A stretch of 64,000 nt of DNA from CF-46 sp042408445 (GTDB lineage Bacteria; Chloroflexota; Limnocylindria; Limnocylindrales; CSP1-4). Below the pieces are notes generated by a model, which ran no database searches, was not told the DNA's origin, and saw nothing but the letters and a program-made list of their open reading frames with translations. Shown one piece after another: positions 51,126 through 59,773 of the stretch. The stretch spans positions 1-64,000 of the forward strand of contig JBHORC010000014.1 of the NCBI GenBank assembly GCA_042408445.1, given 5' to 3'. Positions within the stretch are counted from its first letter, which is position 1, and the number at the start of each line of letters is the position of its first letter. Both the position numbers and the translations under genes were made by a program.

Positions 51126-51998
51126 GTGCCCGGTTCCGCGAACGGCGCGTCGAGGGACGTCTTCGCGCAGGAGCGCCAGGATCGCATCGCCGGATTCGTC
51201 GACGAGCACGGTCGGGCGCGCGTCGCCGACCTGGCGGCGCGATTCGGCGTCTCCGCGGTGACGATCCGCAAGGACCTTCTCGCCCTCGAGGCGACCCACC
51301 GCCTCGTTCGTGCGCACGGGGGCGCGATCGGGATCGACCGGAGCCGGCCCGAGCTCGCGTTCGACGTCCGGGAACGACTCCAGGCCGACGAGAAGGCCCG
51401 GATCGGGGCCGCGGCCGCTGCGCTCGTCGAGGACGGCGAGTCGATCGTCATGGATGCGAGCACGACTGCCCTGTCGGTCGCGCGCCAGCTGAAGACGCAT
51501 GGCCCGTGGAGCCAGCTGACGATCATCACGAACGGACTCCGGATCGCGTTCGAGCTGGCAGGTCACCCCGGGATCACGGTCCTGATGCTCGGCGGACGGG
51601 TGCGGTGGGAGGCGATGTCCGTCGTCGGGCAGCTCGGCGACGGCCTCTTCGACCGGATCAACGTGCAGAAGGCGTTTCTTGGTGCGGCCGGCTTCACGGT
51701 CGAATCCGGTCTCGCGGACGCGACCGAGGAAGAAGCCCAGATCAAGCGCTCCATGGTCGCAGCCGCTCGCGAAGTCATCGCGATCGTGGACCACACGAAG
51801 TGGCAGCGGACAGCCTTTGCGACGTTCTGTCCCACGGACGCCATCGGGCTGATCCTCGCGGACGATCGAGCGCCAACAGGAATGCTCGAGGAGCTTCGCC
51901 GGCGAGGCGCCGATGTCCGGCTGGTCGGTCGCGGGAACGGCAGATCCGGAACCGCAAAAGCTCGCCTCGGCGGCAAGGCGACGAGGTCGAATCGATGA
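51126..51998 (+). CDS. DeoR-family regulator of rhamnose genes
   Basis: A 290-residue regulator. The DeoR winged helix is at about residues 15-70: RIAGFVDEHGRARVADLAARFGVSAVTIRKDLLALE and RAHGGAIG. The C-terminal sugar-phosphate-sensing domain has MDASTTALSVA, NGLRIAFEL and VDHTKWQRTAFA. GTG 51126 lies five bases after AAGGAG. It begins the rightward transport operon and faces the catabolic operon. It is expected to repress both until a phosphorylated rhamnose intermediate binds (inference from family). The last 20 residues are basic. Confidence 0.88.
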   Translation: MPGSANGASRDVFAQERQDRIAGFVDEHGRARVADLAARFGVSAVTIRKDLLALEATHRLVRAHGGAIGIDRSRPELAFDVRERLQADEKARIGAAAAALVEDGESIVMDASTTALSVARQLKTHGPWSQLTIITNGLRIAFELAGHPGITVLMLGGRVRWEAMSVVGQLGDGLFDRINVQKAFLGAAGFTVESGLADATEEEAQIKRSMVAAAREVIAIVDHTKWQRTAFATFCPTDAIGLILADDRAPTGMLEELRRRGADVRLVGRGNGRSGTAKARLGGKATRSNR

Positions 51999-53593
51999 CC
52001 ACCGAGCCTCCCTCCGGCGGGACAACCGAGGAACGCCGGCGGCCTGCCGTCGTCCGGGCCGAGCTCGTCGGGATCTCGAAGTCCTTCGGGGCCACCCACG
52101 CACTCCGGGATGTTTCGCTGCAGCTCGCGTCGGGGGAGGTCCATGCGCTCGTCGGAGAGAACGGCGCCGGGAAGAGCACGCTGGTCAAGATCCTTGCCGG
52201 GATCCACCAACCCGATACGGGGGTCGTCCGCCTCGACGGCGAGGAGGTCGAGATCACCGGGCCAGCCCGGGCTCGTGCGCTCGGGATCGCCGTCGTCCAC
52301 CAGGAGCCGCGGCTCTTCCCGGACCTGACCGTCGCCGAGAACGTGTTTCTCGGCCATGCCCCGTCGGGCCCATTCGGCACGATCGACTGGCGCGCGACGC
52401 GTCGGTCCGCCCAACGCCTCTTCGATGAGCTCGGCGTCCGGTTCGACGTCGGGGCCCCCGTCCGCGGCCTCTCGATGGCCGACCAGCAACTGATCGAGAT
52501 CGCGAAATCCCTTTCGGTTGAGGCCCGGGTGCTCATTCTCGACGAGCCGACGGCATCGCTCTCTGCGCACGAGGTCGAACGGCTGTTTGCGATCGTCCGC
52601 CGGCTGCGGGACCGCGGCGTCGCGATCCTGTTCGTCAGCCATCGCCTCGATGAGGTGTTCGAGCTGTGCGACCGGGCGACCGTGTTCCGCGACGGGCAGC
52701 ACGTGATCACGACCGACACGCGGGCGCTGTCAACAGCGGACCTCGTCAGACACATGGTCGGGCGAGCCGTTTCGCTCTTTCCCAAGATCGAGACAGCCGC
52801 CGGCGACGTCCTCCTCGACGTCCGCCACCTGTCGCGGGCCGGTGCATTCCGAGACGTCTCGTTCTCGGTTCGGGCCGGCGAGATCGTCGGCTTCGCGGGG
52901 CTCGTCGGAGCGGGCCGGACCGAGATTGCGCGCGTCTTGTTCGGGATCGACAGGCCCGACAGCGGTGAGGTCGTCCTGGCCGGAATGCCCATTTCCTTCC
53001 GCTCGCCCTCGGAGGCGATGACCCGTGGGATCGCATACCTGCCTGAGGATCGCCATCAACAGGGGCTGATCCTGGACTTCTCCATCGCGCAGAACGTGAC
53101 CCTGCCGATCCTTCCCCGGCTCTTTCCGAGGCTCTTCCTTCGCACCGCAGCCGAGCGCCGCGTCGCCGGTGAGTACACCGGCCAGCTGCAGGTCCGGATG
53201 ACGGGCGTCGATCAGCTCGTCGGGGCGCTCTCGGGCGGGAACCAGCAGAAGGTCGTTCTTGCCAAGTGGCTCGCCTCGAGGCCGCGCGTCCTGATCCTCG
53301 ACGAGCCGACTCGCGGCATCGACATCGGGGCGAAGGTCGAGGTCCACCGGATCATCTCGGACCTCGCCGCGTCCGGTCTGGGCGTGATCCTGATCTCGAG
53401 TGATCTTCCCGAGATCCTGGCGATGTCGGACCGGATCGTCGTCCTGCACGAGGGTCGCGTCAGCGCGGAGATCGCGCGGCCGGACGCCACCGAAGAGGAA
53501 GTGATGTTCGCCGCGACCGGGAGTCGGGGCGACCGGTCGACGGTGATCGCGGAGCCGGGCAACGCTCCTGCCCGGGTTCCAGCCCGTGGCTGA
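51995..53593 (+). CDS. rhaT: rhamnose ABC importer, dual ATP-binding protein
   Basis: A 532-residue protein with two ATPase domains, as in RbsA/XylG-type sugar importers. Domain 1 (about 25-260) has Walker A GENGAGKST, signature LSMADQQLIEIAKSL and Walker B VLILDEPTASLS. Domain 2 (about 275-510) has a degenerate Walker A, GLVGAGRTE, with signature LSGGNQQKVVLAKWL and VLILDEPTRGID. It powers uptake through the two permeases that follow. ATG overlaps the regulator stop (ATGA). The name follows the Rhizobium rhamnose importer. Confidence 0.88.
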   Translation: MTTEPPSGGTTEERRRPAVVRAELVGISKSFGATHALRDVSLQLASGEVHALVGENGAGKSTLVKILAGIHQPDTGVVRLDGEEVEITGPARARALGIAVVHQEPRLFPDLTVAENVFLGHAPSGPFGTIDWRATRRSAQRLFDELGVRFDVGAPVRGLSMADQQLIEIAKSLSVEARVLILDEPTASLSAHEVERLFAIVRRLRDRGVAILFVSHRLDEVFELCDRATVFRDGQHVITTDTRALSTADLVRHMVGRAVSLFPKIETAAGDVLLDVRHLSRAGAFRDVSFSVRAGEIVGFAGLVGAGRTEIARVLFGIDRPDSGEVVLAGMPISFRSPSEAMTRGIAYLPEDRHQQGLILDFSIAQNVTLPILPRLFPRLFLRTAAERRVAGEYTGQLQVRMTGVDQLVGALSGGNQQKVVLAKWLASRPRVLILDEPTRGIDIGAKVEVHRIISDLAASGLGVILISSDLPEILAMSDRIVVLHEGRVSAEIARPDATEEEVMFAATGSRGDRSTVIAEPGNAPARVPARG

Positions 53594-54611
53594 GGCGGCG
53601 GTCGCGATCCGCGCTCGGGCGCCGTTCGGTCGACGAATCCTCGGGGCGGTCGCCCGTCAGCGCGAACTCTCCCTCGTCGGGATCATGGTCGTGCTCGGCG
53701 CGTTCGTCGCGATCTCGGCGCCACAGTTCCTGACCGGCGACAACCTCAGCCAGATCGCCGTCCTCGCCGCGGTGACGGCCGTCGCGGCGATCGGCGAGGC
53801 GCTGGTGATCATCACCCGGAACGTCGACCTCTCGGTCGAGGCAACGATCGGACTCGTCGCGTACCTCGTCGCCAGCTCGCTCGAGAGTCACGCGTTGAGC
53901 GGGCCGGCAGCGATTCTCCTCGGACTGGTTGTCGGGCTGGCCCTCGGGATGATCAACGGCGTCGTCATCGCGTTCCTGCGGGTCCCGGCGATCGTCGCGA
54001 CGCTCGGGACGTTGAGCATCTTCCGCGGCATCGACTACTTCATCGCCGGAAGCCACCAGGTCCCGGTCGCGGCGTTGCCCGCCGGCTTCACGGATCCGGC
54101 GAGCGACGACATCCTCGGCATTCCGATCTTCGTCGTTGTCGTGGTCGTCCTCGTGGCGATCGGCGGATTCGGCTTGCGGTCGACGCGGTTCGGCCGCCAC
54201 ATCCATGCCGTCGGCAGCAACCCGGAGGCGGCGGCGATCCTCGGCATCCCGTCGCGACGGGTGGTGTTCGTGGCATTCAGCCTGTGCGGCCTCCTCGCGG
54301 GCGCGGCCGGCGTGATGTGGGTGATGGAGTTCGGGACGATCAACGGAACGGCCGCGAGTGGCGCGACGCTGGCGATCGTCGCGGCCGCGGTCGTTGGCGG
54401 GGTCAACATCTTCGGCGGCTCGGGGACGGTCGCCGGCGCCGCGATCGGCGCCCTGTTCCTCGGGTTCATCGCGAACGCGTTGATCCTCGTCGGGCTGTCG
54501 CAGTTCTGGCTGCAGGCGATCTACGGGCTCGTGATCCTGGCCGCCGTCTCCGCCGACACGGTGATCCTCCGTAGGGTCCAGCGTGCGTCGTCCCGGCGGG
54601 CCGGCCGATGA
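53586..54611 (+). CDS. rhaP: rhamnose ABC importer permease 1
   Basis: A 341-residue permease of the RbsC type with about ten membrane helices. NVDLSVEATIGLVAY, GMINGVVIAFLRVPAIVATLGTLSIFRGI and the coupling-helix region GSNPEAAAILGIPSRRV are the family landmarks; FGGSGTVAGAAIGALFLG lies near the C-terminus. GTG 53586 overlaps the ATPase stop by 8 bp. It pairs with the permease downstream to form the channel. Confidence 0.88.
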   Translation: MAEAAVAIRARAPFGRRILGAVARQRELSLVGIMVVLGAFVAISAPQFLTGDNLSQIAVLAAVTAVAAIGEALVIITRNVDLSVEATIGLVAYLVASSLESHALSGPAAILLGLVVGLALGMINGVVIAFLRVPAIVATLGTLSIFRGIDYFIAGSHQVPVAALPAGFTDPASDDILGIPIFVVVVVVLVAIGGFGLRSTRFGRHIHAVGSNPEAAAILGIPSRRVVFVAFSLCGLLAGAAGVMWVMEFGTINGTAASGATLAIVAAAVVGGVNIFGGSGTVAGAAIGALFLGFIANALILVGLSQFWLQAIYGLVILAAVSADTVILRRVQRASSRRAGR

Positions 54612-55660
54612 CCACGGCCGCGACGGTACGGGGCCTTGCGCCCGGCTGGCAGGGCGTCCGCCGCTGGGAGGCCCTTCTCGTCCTCATCCTCGTGGTGCTC
54701 GTCGCAGCGGGAAGCCAGCTCTCGCCGTTTTTCCTGAGCGCCGGGAACTTCGCGAACCTGATCGCCGCCCTGATGGAGGTCGCGATCATGGCCATCCCGA
54801 TGACCCTCGTCATCGTCGCCGGCGAGATCGATCTTTCGGTGGAGTCGATGGCGGGACTCGCCAGCTCGATCCTCGGCTTCCTCTGGGCTGCCGGCGTGCC
54901 GCTGACCGTGGCGATCCCGCTCGTCCTGCTCGCAGGCGCCACCGGCGGCCTGCTCAACGGGTTGCTCATCGCCCGGTTCGGGCTGCCATCGCTCGTGATC
55001 ACGCTCGGCACGCTCGCGCTGTTCCGCGGCCTTGCCCTCATCGTGCTGGGTCCGCGGGGCGTCAGCGACTTCCCGAGTGCATTCACCCAGCTCGGCTTCG
55101 GGCACGTGCCCGGCACGCTGATCCCCTGGCCGTTCGTCGTCTTCGTCATCGTCGCTGCGCTGCTCGGTGTCGTCCTGCATCGGACGTGGATCGGCCGCCA
55201 GATCTACGCGATCGGCCGGAACGCCGAAGCGGCGCGCTTCTCGGGCGTCCGCGTCACCCGGATCAAGGTCGGGCTGTTCGTCCTGTCCGGGTTGGTCGCC
55301 GCGCTGGCCGGGATCATCCTCACCTCACGGCTGTCGAGCGCGCGGGCAGACGCCGCGACCGGCATGACGCTCACCGTCGTGACAGTCGTCCTGCTCGGCG
55401 GCGTGAACATCTTCGGCGGCCGTGGGTCGATCCCCGGCGTCGCCCTCGCCGTGATCGTCGTCGCGGTGATGCAGAACGCGCTCCGACTCGCGAGCGTGAC
55501 GGTCGAGGTCCAGAGCGTCGCCCTCGGGCTGCTCCTGATCCTCTCGGTCGTCCTCCCCAACTCCGCTCACCAGGCCAAGTCGGCCATCGATCGAGTCCGT
55601 GGAGGGCGGCCTCCCCCGGCCGGCTCGGTTCGCGATGGTGAGGAAGGTCGAACCCCATGA
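54608..55660 (+). CDS. rhaQ: rhamnose ABC importer permease 2
   Basis: A 350-residue RbsC-type permease. GEIDLSVESMAGLASS, GGLLNGLLIARFGLPSLVITLGTLALFRGL, GRNAEAARFSGVRVTRIK (coupling helix) and GGVNIFGGRGSIPGVALAV are the landmarks. It has about ten membrane helices and a charged C-terminal tail of about 30 residues. It overlaps permease 1 by ATGA. Two distinct permease genes are normal for the rhamnose importer. Confidence 0.88.
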   Translation: MTTAATVRGLAPGWQGVRRWEALLVLILVVLVAAGSQLSPFFLSAGNFANLIAALMEVAIMAIPMTLVIVAGEIDLSVESMAGLASSILGFLWAAGVPLTVAIPLVLLAGATGGLLNGLLIARFGLPSLVITLGTLALFRGLALIVLGPRGVSDFPSAFTQLGFGHVPGTLIPWPFVVFVIVAALLGVVLHRTWIGRQIYAIGRNAEAARFSGVRVTRIKVGLFVLSGLVAALAGIILTSRLSSARADAATGMTLTVVTVVLLGGVNIFGGRGSIPGVALAVIVVAVMQNALRLASVTVEVQSVALGLLLILSVVLPNSAHQAKSAIDRVRGGRPPPAGSVRDGEEGRTP

Positions 55661-55673
55661 GGAGGAACTGGAT

Positions 55674-56774
55674 TTGAACGTGCGGATTCGAGGGCGACTC
55701 GTCGCCCTGGCGAGCGCGACGATGATCGTCGTCGCGGCATGCGGTGGCGGCGCCTCGCCGTCTCCGTCGGGGACGACGGGCGGCGGTGCGTCTCCGTCCA
55801 GCGCCGGTAGTTCCGCGGCCGCTGGCGGCTCGGCCGCGGCGGGCGGCCCGGTGAAAGTCGGCTACCTGCCGAAGGACATCGTCAACCAGTACTTCGCGGC
55901 CGCGAAAACGGGCGTCGACAAGGCCGCGTCCGAGCTGGGCGGCACGGTCGTGCAGGTCGGCCCGAACGAGGCCAAGCCCGACCTGCAGATCCCGTTCATC
56001 ACCGATCTCACGACCCAGAAGGTCAGTGCGATCATCATCTCGGCCGACGGCAAGGACGAAGTCGCACCCGCCCTCAAGGCCGCGATGGACGCGGGCATCA
56101 AGGTCGTCGGATTCGACTCGAGCCCCGCGGTCGGCGCCTACAACGTCTTCGTCAACCAGGTCGACTTCAGCGGCGTCGGCGTGAACCTGGCCGACTGGGC
56201 GTGCGAGCTCGCGCCGAGCTGCACCGGCGACATCGCGATCCTGTCCGCGGCAGCGACCGCGACGAACCAGAACGCCTGGATCGACCTGATGAAGACGACG
56301 CTCGCCGGCGACAAGTACAAGGGCCTCAAGCTCGTCGACACCGTCTACGGCGATGACGACGCCACGAAGAGCACGCAACAGGCCCAGGCGCTGCTGACCA
56401 AGTACCCGAACCTGAAAGTCATCGTCGCGCCGACGACGGTCGGAATCCTCGCGGCCGCGCAGGTCGTCCAGAAGGCCGGAAAGTCCGCCAGCGTGAAGGT
56501 CACCGGCCTTGGATTCCCGAATGACATGAAGCCGTTCGTCAAGGACGGAACCTCGCCGGTCTTCGGCCTGTGGAGCGTTCCGGATCTCGGCTACCTGTCG
56601 TATGTCGTGGCCGACAAGCTCATCAAGGGCGAGATCACGGGAAAGGAGGGTGAGACCTTCACCATTCCGAGCCTGAACGCTGGCAAGCCCTACACGATCG
56701 GCAAGGACGGCGTCGTCATCCTCGGTCCGGCGTTCCGGTTCGACTCAACGAACGTCGACCAGTTCAACTTCTAG
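55674..56774 (+). CDS. rhaS: rhamnose ABC importer substrate-binding lipoprotein
   Basis: About 366 residues. The signal peptide ends in the lipobox VVAAC, followed by a Ser/Gly/Ala linker of about 38 residues. The periplasmic-binding-protein fold begins at VKVGYLPKDIVNQYF and contains SADGKDEVAPALKAAMDAGIKVVGFD and YNVFVNQVDF, as in sugar-binding proteins of the RbsB class. TTG 55674 is preferred because AGGAGG (55660-55665) lies eight bases upstream; GTG 55680 is the alternative. It captures rhamnose outside the membrane. Confidence 0.86.
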   Translation: MNVRIRGRLVALASATMIVVAACGGGASPSPSGTTGGGASPSSAGSSAAAGGSAAAGGPVKVGYLPKDIVNQYFAAAKTGVDKAASELGGTVVQVGPNEAKPDLQIPFITDLTTQKVSAIIISADGKDEVAPALKAAMDAGIKVVGFDSSPAVGAYNVFVNQVDFSGVGVNLADWACELAPSCTGDIAILSAAATATNQNAWIDLMKTTLAGDKYKGLKLVDTVYGDDDATKSTQQAQALLTKYPNLKVIVAPTTVGILAAAQVVQKAGKSASVKVTGLGFPNDMKPFVKDGTSPVFGLWSVPDLGYLSYVVADKLIKGEITGKEGETFTIPSLNAGKPYTIGKDGVVILGPAFRFDSTNVDQFNF

Positions 56775-56806
56775 CGGCTCCCTCCAGCCGCTCGCACATG
56801 GCGTCG

Positions 56807-56839
56807 CGGCGCCCCGGAGGCCACGCCTCCGGGGCGCCG
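56807..56839 (+). terminator. strong hairpin between rhaS and the mutarotase gene
   Basis: A perfect 15-bp stem (56807-56821 with 56825-56839) around the loop CAC, 32 bp after the binding-protein stop. No T-tract follows. It could be a partial terminator or protect the 3' end of the binding-protein mRNA, as in other importer operons where this protein is made in excess. Confidence 0.65.
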
Positions 56840-56887
56840 GATTCCGTTCCCCGTGCGGTCCGCATCCCTGAGCTCCTGGAGATCCCG

Positions 56888-57244
56888 ATGGAACGCGTCG
56901 GATTCACGATGCACCTGTTGCCCGGCGCGGAATCCGAGTACCGGCGGCGCCACGCCGCCGTCTGGCCGGAGATGCTCGAAGCACTGAGGGACGCCGGCGC
57001 GATCGACTACTCGATCTATCTCGATGGCGATCGGCTCTTCGGCTATCTCGTCGTGGAGGACTTCGAGACGTTCCGGCAATCGATGGACGAGAGCGAGATC
57101 AACGCTCGCTGGCAACGCGAGATGGCCGGCCTGATCGATCCGCTCATCGATCCGGCAACCGGGTTCCATCGGCGACTGCCAGAGGTGTTCCACCTCGCCC
57201 GCAATGGCGCGCCAGACACGCGCGCGGAGACCCACGAGGCCTGA
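56888..57244 (+). CDS. rhaM: L-rhamnose mutarotase
   Basis: A 118-residue RhaM/RhaU-type mutarotase. MERVGFTMHLLPGAESEYRRRHAAVWPEMLEALRDAGAIDYSIYLD contains the active-site His and Tyr residues; LFGYLVVEDF and WQREMAGLIDPLID complete the fold. It speeds exchange of alpha and beta rhamnopyranose, feeding the isomerase. GGAG lies seven bases before the ATG at 56888. Last gene of the importer operon, after a strong hairpin. Confidence 0.9.
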   Translation: MERVGFTMHLLPGAESEYRRRHAAVWPEMLEALRDAGAIDYSIYLDGDRLFGYLVVEDFETFRQSMDESEINARWQREMAGLIDPLIDPATGFHRRLPEVFHLARNGAPDTRAETHEA

Positions 57245-57342
57245 TCGTCGACTCCGCAGCTCCGCGGCCTGGATCCGCACCAGATCGGCGCCGGCGAGGC
57301 TCCGTCGTCCTCCGACTGCAGCAGTTTCGTCGAGTCGTCACC

Positions 57343-57348
57343 TATACT
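57343..57348 (+). promoter_or_regulatory. -10 box of the tRNA-Thr gene
   Basis: TATACT ends ten bases before the mature 5' end of the tRNA, right for a start a few bases upstream of it. No clear -35 box is seen. Confidence 0.5.
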
Positions 57349-57358
57349 CCCCGTCCGG

Positions 57359-57433
57359 GCCGACATAGCTCAGCGGTAGAGCAGCTGTTTCGTAAACAGC
57401 AGGTCCTCGGTTCAAATCCGAGTGTCGGCTCCA
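57359..57433 (+). tRNA. tRNA-Thr (anticodon CGT)
   Basis: 75 bases including encoded CCA. The acceptor stem GCCGACA/TGTCGGC pairs perfectly, the D-arm GCTC/GAGC is present, the anticodon arm CTGTT-TTCGTAA-AACAG style loop carries CGT, reading ACG, and the T-arm contains GGTTCAAATCC. CCA is at 57431-57433. Confidence 0.96.
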
Positions 57434-57465
57434 CTTCCCCTCGATCGGCCGGGCAGTGCGATGCC

Positions 57466-57843
57466 CTAGCGACCCGGGACGGGGCCTTCTCGCAGCCCGA
57501 AGACGTTGCCATCGGGATCCTTGAACCAGGCGCCGCGCGCCGGCCCGATCTGGGCCACGAAGTTCACGGTCTTCGGCGCCTCGTACTCCTCGAAGACGAT
57601 GCCGCGCGCCTGCAGGTCGCGCATGACCGCGTCGAGATCGTCCACCTCGAAATGGGCGACCGTCTGACCGACGTTCGGCTGGCCCTTCCGAACGGTCAAC
57701 TGGCCGCCGCCCGACGAGGCGAACCGCCACGAGAACGGGCCCGCGTCGAGCAGCGTCAACCCCACCTGGTCCCGGAAGAACGCCCCGCTGGCCTCGAGGT
57801 CGCTGACGGCCACGGTGGTCACGATCATCGCCGAGCTGAGCAT
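57466..57843 (-). CDS. VOC/glyoxalase-fold protein
   Basis: A 125-residue single-chain vicinal-oxygen-chelate protein. MIVTTVAVSDLEASGAFFRDQVGLTLLD starts the first beta-alpha-beta-beta-beta unit, and AWFKDPDGNVFGLRE ends the second. Metal residues are poorly conserved: the usual first His is Thr or Val here, and Glu in GLRE remains, so catalytic function is unclear. AGGAGG precedes the ATG. It is convergent with the tRNA gene. Confidence 0.82.
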   Translation of the reverse strand: MLSSAMIVTTVAVSDLEASGAFFRDQVGLTLLDAGPFSWRFASSGGGQLTVRKGQPNVGQTVAHFEVDDLDAVMRDLQARGIVFEEYEAPKTVNFVAQIGPARGAWFKDPDGNVFGLREGPVPGR

Positions 57844-58185
57844 CGAATCGCCTCCTCATGTGCAGGGAGAAGACCGGGAAGCCGTCAGGCGCGCCACGCG
57901 CCGCGGCGCCCCGGTCGGCATTAGCAGAGGGTTCGACCGTCGGCAGTCGTCAGGTACTGCGCCAGCGGATCGGACATGCGAAACAGTGTGAACGGCTGCG
58001 TCTCGGCCGTTGACGCCAAACGCCTCCTCCCTTGTCGCGTGCGCGACACATCCGCAACAGCCTCCGAGACCGCGCGTCTCCTGGCTCGTATGGACACACG
58101 GCAACGGATGGCAACCGAACGGCACGGAGACGGCCGAAACATATCGTCCGTCGTGCGCGGAGCGGCTTCGGATGAGGAGATGGAT
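57844..58185. other. intergenic stretch with one palindrome
   Basis: No gene is supported. TGTCGCG-TG-CGCGACA at 58033-58048 is a perfect 7-bp inverted repeat about 140 bp before the next gene and may be a regulator site. An open frame runs through from 57976 but lacks an SD or recognisable sequence. Confidence 0.4.
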
Positions 58186-58587
58186 GTGAAGAACCGTCGG
58201 CTCGCCCGAGCGCTCGGCGTTGCCGGCGTGGCGCTGGTCGCCGTGGCTGTCCTGGATGGAGCGACCGGACATGGCGTCGGGCTCGGCAATGCCGAGATCG
58301 GCAGCGTCGTCCTCGTCGGGTCGCTGATCGCGTTCGCGCTTGGTGCCGGTGTCGTCGCAGCGACTGGCTCGGTGGCGCGACCGACGCGGGTCGGACTCAC
58401 GCTCCTCGCGATCGGTCTCGTCCTGCTCGTCGTGTCGAGCCTGATCGGCGCGACGTTGCCGTACGACCCGCTCGAGAACATGCCCCTGGTGATCCTGACC
58501 CTCTCCGGTCTTGCGGCAACGCTGCTCGGGGCGGTGGTCACCATCGTGGCGTGGTCCAGCCAACGGGCGGAGCCATCTCGACGCTGA
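58186..58587 (+). CDS. small four-helix membrane protein
   Basis: About 133 residues with four hydrophobic segments: LGVAGVALVAVAVLDGA, IGSVVLVGSLIAFALGAGVVAA, VGLTLLAIGLVLLVVSSLIGA and LVILTLSGLAATLLGAVVTIVAW. The tail is basic. GTG 58186 lies six bases after GAGGAG; an ATG at 58180 abuts the SD and is less likely. Family not recognised. Confidence 0.6.
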   Translation: MKNRRLARALGVAGVALVAVAVLDGATGHGVGLGNAEIGSVVLVGSLIAFALGAGVVAATGSVARPTRVGLTLLAIGLVLLVVSSLIGATLPYDPLENMPLVILTLSGLAATLLGAVVTIVAWSSQRAEPSRR

Positions 58588-59110
58588 CACACCGTCCGCC
58601 CGATGTCGGTCATGGCCACTCGAAGCATCAGTCGATCGTCCCTACGCGACCGGGATGACGTCCACAGGAGGTCGAAGATGAAGACTTCCCTTGATTCCTC
58701 GGCTGGGGACGACGACCTTTGACCGTCCGGCCCGCGTCGTCGACGACCTGGGTCGCCGATGATCGGCTACCGAATCAGGGGCGGCAACGTAAGGTCCGGC
58801 GGGACGGCGTGTGGCTCGGGCTCGGTCAGCTTGCCTGTGGCGGCGTTCTTCGCGGGTCCGGTGGCGAAGGCGCAGTCGGATGACGCGAGGGCGCTCCGGG
58901 TTCGGCATGCGACCGCCTCGGGCGTCCAGTCCAGTCCGGGGCCGACCAGAGCCCAGAGGTGGATTGGCCTCGTCGGATTGCGTGGTGGGGCCGCACCGCA
59001 TTCGGCGGCCGACCGTGGACGAAGCGGGAAACGGCTGGTCAGATGGACGAGAGGACGGGCGGCCGACGCCACTGGGGGGCGGCGCCCACTCGCTCGGGGA
59101 GGTCCAGCCA
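58588..59110. other. mostly empty gap with one 14-codon ORF
   Basis: The only signal is AGGAGG (58666-58671), six bases, then ATG at 58678 and a 14-residue frame (MKTSLDSSAGDDDL) ending at 58722. It could be a leader peptide or the stump of a lost gene. The rest of the gap shows no supported gene on either strand. Confidence 0.35.
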
Positions 59111-59557
59111 ATGCTGTCTGCCACCGCCGCTACCCGCCGATTGAGCCGGGCCGTCGGTCTCGCTGCAGTCCTCTCGCTCTTCACGGCGAGCCTCGTCGCC
59201 GCGGCGCCTCCAGGCAACAACGGCACCGTGAAGATCCATTCGGGAGCGACCGATGAGGGACCCGCGCTTGCGAACGACGCCAAGGTCTGCACGTTCCACC
59301 TGCACTTCTTCTTCGGCGACCCCTCGCAGGCCGGTGGGTGGCACATCGACCAGCAGGCGCCGACGGGCAACGCGACGATCCTGACGGGCGCGTATTCCAG
59401 CGGCGCGAACGGCGAGTACCAGACCGTCGAGATGGGCCTGCCGATCGGCCACTACGCACTGTCCTGGGACGGCCGCGACGCCCAGAACGAGAAGTCGAAG
59501 AGCTTCTGGGTCACGTGTGATAACCCGCCGGGTCCGATCGGCGGCGGCATCGGCTGA
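59111..59557 (+). CDS. secreted protein of unknown function
   Basis: A 148-residue protein with a clear signal peptide (residues 1-33, ending ASLVAAAPPG). The mature part has KVCTFHLHFFFGDPSQAGGWHIDQQAPTG, YQTVEMGLPIGHYALSWDG and SKSFWVTC. Two Cys are placed to form one disulphide. Similar short secreted proteins occur in high-GC Gram-positives and Chloroflexota without known function. GGGAGG lies about eight bases before the ATG. Confidence 0.72.
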   Translation: MLSATAATRRLSRAVGLAAVLSLFTASLVAAAPPGNNGTVKIHSGATDEGPALANDAKVCTFHLHFFFGDPSQAGGWHIDQQAPTGNATILTGAYSSGANGEYQTVEMGLPIGHYALSWDGRDAQNEKSKSFWVTCDNPPGPIGGGIG

Positions 59558-59773
59558 GGCTGTAGGTCGGCCAGAGAAACGTGCGTCCGTCGCCGGATCG
59601 CCGGGATCGCGGTCTTGTCGGGTCGCGGACTGCTGACTGATCCTGCTCTTCGGTTCGAACGAGGGCCGGCCGCGCCGTAGCGCAGCCGGCCCGATCTCTT
59701 CGCGACCGACTCTCGCCTCCCGCCGCCCACGGGCCGCTTCCGGACGCATCCGGACGCACCAGGACGACGAGGG

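Noticed and set aside
57359..57433. tRNA-Thr as an integration site of a genomic island
   Set aside because: No integrase gene, no repeat of the tRNA 3' end in the window and no change in base composition to either side.
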